DNA from: Deltaproteobacteria bacterium
Lineage (GTDB): Bacteria; Desulfobacterota; Desulfobacteria; Desulfobacterales; UBA11574
DNA: 10,655 nucleotides
Direction of reading: 5' to 3'
NCBI GenBank assembly: GCA_019313505.1
Contig: JAFDBA010000066.1
Span: 1-10,655, forward strand
Part shown: positions 7,844 to 10,655 of the stretch, piece after piece
How the letters are laid out: every line of letters starts with the position of its first letter
How positions within the stretch are numbered: position 1 is the first letter of the stretch
Notes under the pieces: generated by a model
The model's database searches: none
Seen by the model: the letters and a program-made list of their open reading frames with translations, nothing else
What the model was told of the DNA's origin: nothing
Made by a program: the position numbers and the translations under genes

Positions 7844-7859
7844 AACAATGAATTTGCTT

Positions 7860-7873
7860 CATTATGCATAATG
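7860..7873. promoter_or_regulatory. 14-bp perfect palindrome in the HU/IHF leader, possible operator
   Basis: CATTATGCATAATG is a perfect palindrome located about 10-25 bp past the expected transcription start and before the ribosome binding site. Its position fits a repressor site or a small leader hairpin. No known operator is recognised. Confidence 0.35.
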
Positions 7874-7919
7874 CAGTTCATTATAACACGTTTTTGCTTT
7901 TCCTTAAGAAGGAGTTTAT

Positions 7920-8198
7920 ATGAACAGATCAGACTTGGTTAATGAACTAAAGGATAAGGCAGCTCTTAGTAAAAAAGACGCCACAGAAGTTATTGATATC
8001 TTTTTTGACAAAATAGCAGAAATACTTGTAAAAGGTGAGCGGGTTGAAATCAGGGGTTTTGGCAGTTTTACTGTAAAAAATTATAAGCCGTACGTCGGCC
8101 GAAATCCTAAAACCGGTGAACAGATTAATGTATCTTCCAAAAAACTACCTTTCTTCAAAGTTGGCAAAGAATTAAAGGAGAAAGTTAATCGTACATAA
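7920..8198 (+). CDS. HU/IHF-family nucleoid protein, IHF beta-like
   Basis: This 92-residue basic protein of the bacterial histone-like family bends and wraps DNA as a dimer. The family elements appear in order: an N-terminal dimerisation helix pair (MNRSDLVNELKDKAALSKKD), GERVEIRGFGSF (about 40-51), the DNA-binding arm with GRNPKTGE (about 60-67, proline included), and the closing PFFKVGKELKEKVN. The GERxEIRGFGSF and PxFKxGKEL wording resembles the IHF beta subunit more than HU, but bacteria of this group carry several paralogues and the exact partner is not shown. The start is clear: AAGAAGGAG at 7906-7914, 5 nt before ATG. It has its own promoter at 7814-7843 and is followed by tRNA-Val after only 4 nt. 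Confidence 0.92.
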   Translation: MNRSDLVNELKDKAALSKKDATEVIDIFFDKIAEILVKGERVEIRGFGSFTVKNYKPYVGRNPKTGEQINVSSKKLPFFKVGKELKEKVNRT

Positions 8199-8202
8199 TT
8201 AT

Positions 8203-8277
8203 GGGCGGTTAACTCAGCGGGAGAGTGCTACCTTCACACGGTAGAAGTCACTGGTTCAAATCCAGTACCGCCTACCA
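8203..8277 (+). tRNA. tRNA-Val (anticodon CAC), CCA encoded
   Basis: The 75-nt cloverleaf has acceptor stem GGGCGGT/ACCGCCT (with a G-U first pair), D arm ACTC/GAGT, anticodon stem CTACC/GGTAG with loop TTCACAC giving CAC, and T arm ACTGG/CCAGT with loop TTCAAAT. The discriminator is A, and the 3' CCA is encoded in the DNA at 8275-8277. It reads GUG valine codons. It begins 4 nt after the HU/IHF stop codon and is followed by a strong terminator, so it appears to be the last gene of that transcript. Confidence 0.96.
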
Positions 8278-8285
8278 TTAAACTT

Positions 8286-8318
8286 AAGGGGTTATGGTAT
8301 ATACCATAACCCCTTTTT
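8286..8318 (+). terminator. Rho-independent terminator after tRNA-Val
   Basis: A perfect 30-bp palindrome (15-bp arms, AAGGGGTTATGGTAT and its complement, 8286-8315) runs into a T tract ending at 8318. It starts 9 nt after the tRNA CCA and closes the HU/IHF-tRNA-Val transcript. Confidence 0.88.
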
Positions 8319-8323
8319 GTTGC

Positions 8324-8356
8324 GAGACCTTTGAAAAACGCCCCCTTTTGCCCAAT
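8324..8356. repeat. Partial copy of repeat family B
   Basis: These 33 bp match the reverse complement of the right end of the 5284-5425 element with 2 mismatches, starting exactly at its terminal GAGACC. Similarity stops at 8356, and no opposite end is found before the family A terminus at 8444. Confidence 0.65.
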
Positions 8357-8443
8357 GACGGTGAAACAGCTTCGCCTTTTGGATTACACAAGTTAATTTA
8401 GCTTATATTGTTGTTATTGTTTATTTATTTGTTAACAAAACTC

Positions 8444-8481
8444 CAGCACAACGCAGAAGTTGGACTTTTTACGAGACCGTC
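8444..8481. repeat. Partial copy of repeat family A
   Basis: These 38 bp match the reverse complement of 230-267 with 2 mismatches, ending at the family terminus ACCGTC. Only one end is present. The terminus lies 5 bp beyond the sat-cysC stop codon, in the convergent gap with the tRNA. The 87 bp between 8357 and 8443 hold nothing that I recognise. Confidence 0.65.
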
Positions 8482-8485
8482 ATAT

Positions 8486-10201
8486 TTAAATATATCCTTT
8501 TTGACCCAGCAGCAACAGGATTTCCTGAGCAGCCTCATCGGGTCTGAGGTCGGTGGTGTCAATCCGCACCTCAGACGATTCTGGAAACTCGTATGGATCG
8601 TCAACACCGGTAAATCCCTTAATTATCCCGGCCCGGGCCTTGGCATACATACCCTTGCGGTCCCTTTTTTCACATTCCTCAATGGGAGTTGATACGTGAA
8701 CCTCGATAAATCCGCCGTGGGTTTCGATGTTTTTCCGAATTTCGGCCCTGGTTGCATTGTAGGGCGCAATGGGTGCACAGATGGCAATACCGCTGTTTTT
8801 GGTGATTTCACTGGCCACAAAGCCGATACGACGAACATTGATATCTCGATGTTCTTTGGAAAAACTCAACTGGCTCGAAAGATTTTGCCTCACAATATCG
8901 CCGTCCAGCAGTGTAACCGGACGATCTCCCATTTCCAGGAAGCGGGAATAGAGCACCTTGGCAATGGTTGACTTCCCGGCACCTGGGAGTCCGGTCAGAA
9001 AAACCGTAAATCCTTGCTTATCAGGAGATGGGTAAGCCTTTTTCAGTTCTGCTACAACTTCAGGGAAGGTGGCCCATTCCGGAATATTCCGTCCGGTCCT
9101 GATTCTCTCCCGGATGTCGGAGCTTGAGAAGGAAATATACTGAGTCCCCTCGGAAACCTGATCGTGAGAACGGTACTCGTCTTCAAAAGGAAGATAGACA
9201 AGCTCTTCAAATGGGACAATGGTCATTCCAATTTCACGGCTGTATTCTTGGGTCAATCGGTGAGCCGCATTGGTTTGGTAAAAAGGATTTCCTCCGGAAT
9301 CTATTCCAGGGCTTGCATGGTCACGTCCGATGATAAAATGGGTGCAGCCGTAATTTTTTGCAATGATTGTATGTAAAAGCGCATCTTTGGGACCGGATAA
9401 ACGCATAGAAAGCGGAAGCAAATTCAGCACAAAAGAGTCCGGCGGGTAGTGGCGGGTCACCGCCCGATAACATCTGACCCTGGTATAGTGATCAAAATCG
9501 CCTGGTTTAGTCATGCCGGTAATAGGCAAAATGAGCAGATTTGCCCTGGCCTGACGCATGGCCGCCACCGTCATTTCCAACTGGGGACGTTGAATGGGAT
9601 TTCGAGTCTGAAATCCTACCACACGCTGCCATCCGAGTTTCCGGTAAATATTTCTGATCTCTAAAGGGGTCATGCGAAGCTGTTTAAAATCGAAGTGAAG
9701 AGGAAGGCTTAGAACCTCGATTTTACCTCCAATGTAATGATCACCTTCTTTATTAAAAAGATACTCGACCCCCTGATGGTTTCTGTCAGTTGTACCGTAT
9801 ACTAAGGAGGCCTCCTTTTTTCGATCCACAGGCCAAATATCCTCAATATGCATAATGGCAAGCAGAAATCCTTCCTGATCCCTTAAAGTGACCGATTGAC
9901 CGGCTTCCAGAACCCGAGCCTGAATATCGGATATGCCGAGACATACCGGTATAGGCCATAGTACATCGCTTTGCAGCCTCATACGGTCAAGCACGGATTC
10001 ATAATCGGGACGGGTCATAAAGCCGTCAAGGGGTGAAAAAACCCCGGTTGCCAAGAGTTCAAGATCACAAAGCTGCCGGCCGTTTAATGTAATATCCGAC
10101 AGATTCAAAGCGATCTCCTTTAAAACAGCACCCCGCTCTTCATCCACCATAAGGTTCATAAGTGAACCGCCATGAGGTTCAACCTTTATTACATTTTTCA
10201 T
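8486..10201 (-). CDS. Fused ATP sulfurylase-like / APS kinase protein, sulfurylase active site altered
   Basis: Counted from the GTG at 10219 the protein has 577 residues; the ATG at 10201 (M7) is preferred because GGAGG (minus strand, 10213-10209) lies 7 nt before it, giving 571. Residue numbers here use the 577 count. The N-terminal ATP sulfurylase domain (about 10-395) has QTRNP at 204-208 and GRDHASPG at 298-305, but the catalytic HxxH is Q210-R-P-Q213, and the usual ISGT is ISFSSS (362-367). The C-terminal APS kinase (about 400-577) looks intact: Walker A GLPGAGKST (410-418), DGD (439-441), and DRKGMYAKARAG with FTGVDDPYE (520-544). APS kinase makes PAPS from APS and ATP. A bifunctional sulfate-to-PAPS enzyme is the default annotation, but the first activity may be lost or changed. 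The gene is preceded by a structured leader. Confidence 0.9.
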   Translation of the reverse strand: MKNVIKVEPHGGSLMNLMVDEERGAVLKEIALNLSDITLNGRQLCDLELLATGVFSPLDGFMTRPDYESVLDRMRLQSDVLWPIPVCLGISDIQARVLEAGQSVTLRDQEGFLLAIMHIEDIWPVDRKKEASLVYGTTDRNHQGVEYLFNKEGDHYIGGKIEVLSLPLHFDFKQLRMTPLEIRNIYRKLGWQRVVGFQTRNPIQRPQLEMTVAAMRQARANLLILPITGMTKPGDFDHYTRVRCYRAVTRHYPPDSFVLNLLPLSMRLSGPKDALLHTIIAKNYGCTHFIIGRDHASPGIDSGGNPFYQTNAAHRLTQEYSREIGMTIVPFEELVYLPFEDEYRSHDQVSEGTQYISFSSSDIRERIRTGRNIPEWATFPEVVAELKKAYPSPDKQGFTVFLTGLPGAGKSTIAKVLYSRFLEMGDRPVTLLDGDIVRQNLSSQLSFSKEHRDINVRRIGFVASEITKNSGIAICAPIAPYNATRAEIRKNIETHGGFIEVHVSTPIEECEKRDRKGMYAKARAGIIKGFTGVDDPYEFPESSEVRIDTTDLRPDEAAQEILLLLGQKGYI

Positions 10202-10237
10202 CCAAAATCCTCCATTCACTAAATAATCTATAGAAAA

Positions 10238-10261
10238 GGCAGAGCCATTGCTGACTCTGCC
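10238..10261 (-). promoter_or_regulatory. Terminator-like GNRA hairpin in the sat-cysC leader
   Basis: On the minus strand GGCAGAGTCA pairs with TGGCTCTGCC (10 bp, one G-U) around a GCAA tetraloop, followed by UUUU (10237-10234). It lies 24 nt before the sat-cysC Shine-Dalgarno. It could be an attenuator, a stable leader stem, or a terminator for the gene at 10500-10655. Confidence 0.55.
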
Positions 10262-10267
10262 CTTCCC

Positions 10268-10351
10268 GCCTTGAAAGCCTCTTTTGTTTCAAGGCATCAT
10301 CCGGTTCGATGAGCCATCAATCTGATTGAATGTGGAGTCGTCCGAACCAGG
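10268..10351 (-). promoter_or_regulatory. Structured 5' leader upstream of sat-cysC, class unknown
   Basis: Two further stems precede the GNRA hairpin on the minus strand. GCCTTGAAA (10295-10287) pairs perfectly with TTTCAAGGC (10276-10268) around a 10-nt loop. CC-T-GGTTCG (10351-10343) pairs with CGAACCGG (10308-10301) with a bulged T, and encloses a small TCAAT/ATTGA stem (10329-10317). Three consecutive stems before a metabolic gene suggest a cis-acting RNA. It does not match the SAM-I or cyclic di-GMP-I sequences that I know. Confidence 0.4.
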
Positions 10352-10499
10352 CATATTCCCGATTAAAAAGCTTCCCTAAATGCCGTTGTTAAACTCGTGC
10401 ACATCATATTTTTACATATTTACACAGATGACCGAAGAATAAGATGCACGTACACCAGAGAAGCTGTTTAATCACCAATCACCTTTTTAAAAGGTCTCC

Positions 10500-10655
10500 C
10501 TACTTATCGATAATGGACAGCTCGACAAGAGAATGTCCTGTAAAACGATCATGACAATTTTTTGAGGTAATCTTGGTTTTCAAAAGTGTGGAGGGATCTG
10601 ATGATTCCGGCGGATTGTATTCCATGTCCAATATATCACCAACCTCCATTTGTTT
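10500..10655 (-). CDS. C-terminal end of an unidentified protein, partial
   Basis: The minus-strand frame is open from the window edge to the TAG at 10502-10500 and gives 51 residues, running through KQMEVGDILDMEYNPPE and ending HSLVELSIIDK. The GDILDMEYNPP segment faintly recalls the strand pattern of PilZ domains, but no PilZ signature residue is visible and I do not assign a family. It reads in the same direction as sat-cysC with a gap of 298 bp, so they may or may not share a transcript. Coding potential is inferred from the open frame and plausible composition only. Confidence 0.5.
   Translation of the reverse strand, partial: KQMEVGDILDMEYNPPESSDPSTLLKTKITSKNCHDRFTGHSLVELSIIDK

Noticed and set aside
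10363..10407. Short minus-strand reading frame MMCTSLTTAFREAF as a cysteine leader peptide for sat-cysC
   Set aside because: It has no Shine-Dalgarno, only one cysteine codon and no alternative pairing with the downstream hairpin that I can see.
10481..10495. ACCTTTT/AAAAGGT hairpin just after the partial minus-strand gene, as a terminator
   Set aside because: The stem is short and almost all A-T with a 1-nt centre, too weak to call.

Overview
The window reads as ordinary chromosomal DNA of a sulfate-reducing-type deltaproteobacterium (Desulfobacterota, probably Desulfobacterales). This rests on the gene order (DHH/CBS/poly(A)-polymerase fusion, M50 protease, trpS, scpA, scpB, HU/IHF), the GGDEF and type IV pilus genes nearby, a fused sat-cysC gene, and short inverted-repeat elements of a kind I associate with that group. 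The assignment is by recognition, not by a database search.

Layout. Positions 1-226 hold the end of a GGDEF protein on the plus strand. Positions 227-424 are a convergent gap filled mostly by a 125-bp inverted-repeat element. Positions 425-1633 hold pilC on the minus strand. Positions 1634-1899 are a divergent promoter region. Positions 1900-5221 hold a tRNA nucleotidyltransferase/poly(A)-polymerase fusion overlapping a site-2-type membrane protease. Positions 5222-5446 are a gap made largely of two nested repeat families. Positions 5447-7784 hold trpS, scpA and scpB. Positions 7920-8277 hold an HU/IHF gene followed after 4 nt by tRNA-Val(CAC), then a strong terminator. Positions 8324-8481 are another repeat patch. 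Positions 8486-10201 hold a sat-cysC fusion on the minus strand with a structured leader at about 10238-10351. Positions 10500-10655 hold the C-terminal end of an unidentified minus-strand protein.

The central plus-strand block is housekeeping: tRNA 3'-end metabolism, tryptophan charging, condensin accessory proteins (ScpA/ScpB), a nucleoid protein and a valine tRNA. pilC belongs to pilus assembly. The sat-cysC fusion concerns activated sulfate (APS/PAPS).

I see no clear new defence or mobile system. The points most worth a second look are: a four-cysteine motif in TrpRS resembling the iron-sulfur form described in Thermotoga; replacement of both histidines of the ATP-sulfurylase HxxH motif by glutamine in the Sat-CysC fusion; a three-stem leader upstream of that gene; and two families of small inverted-repeat elements, one inserted into a relic of the other with an apparent 5-bp target duplication just upstream of the trpS ribosome binding site.
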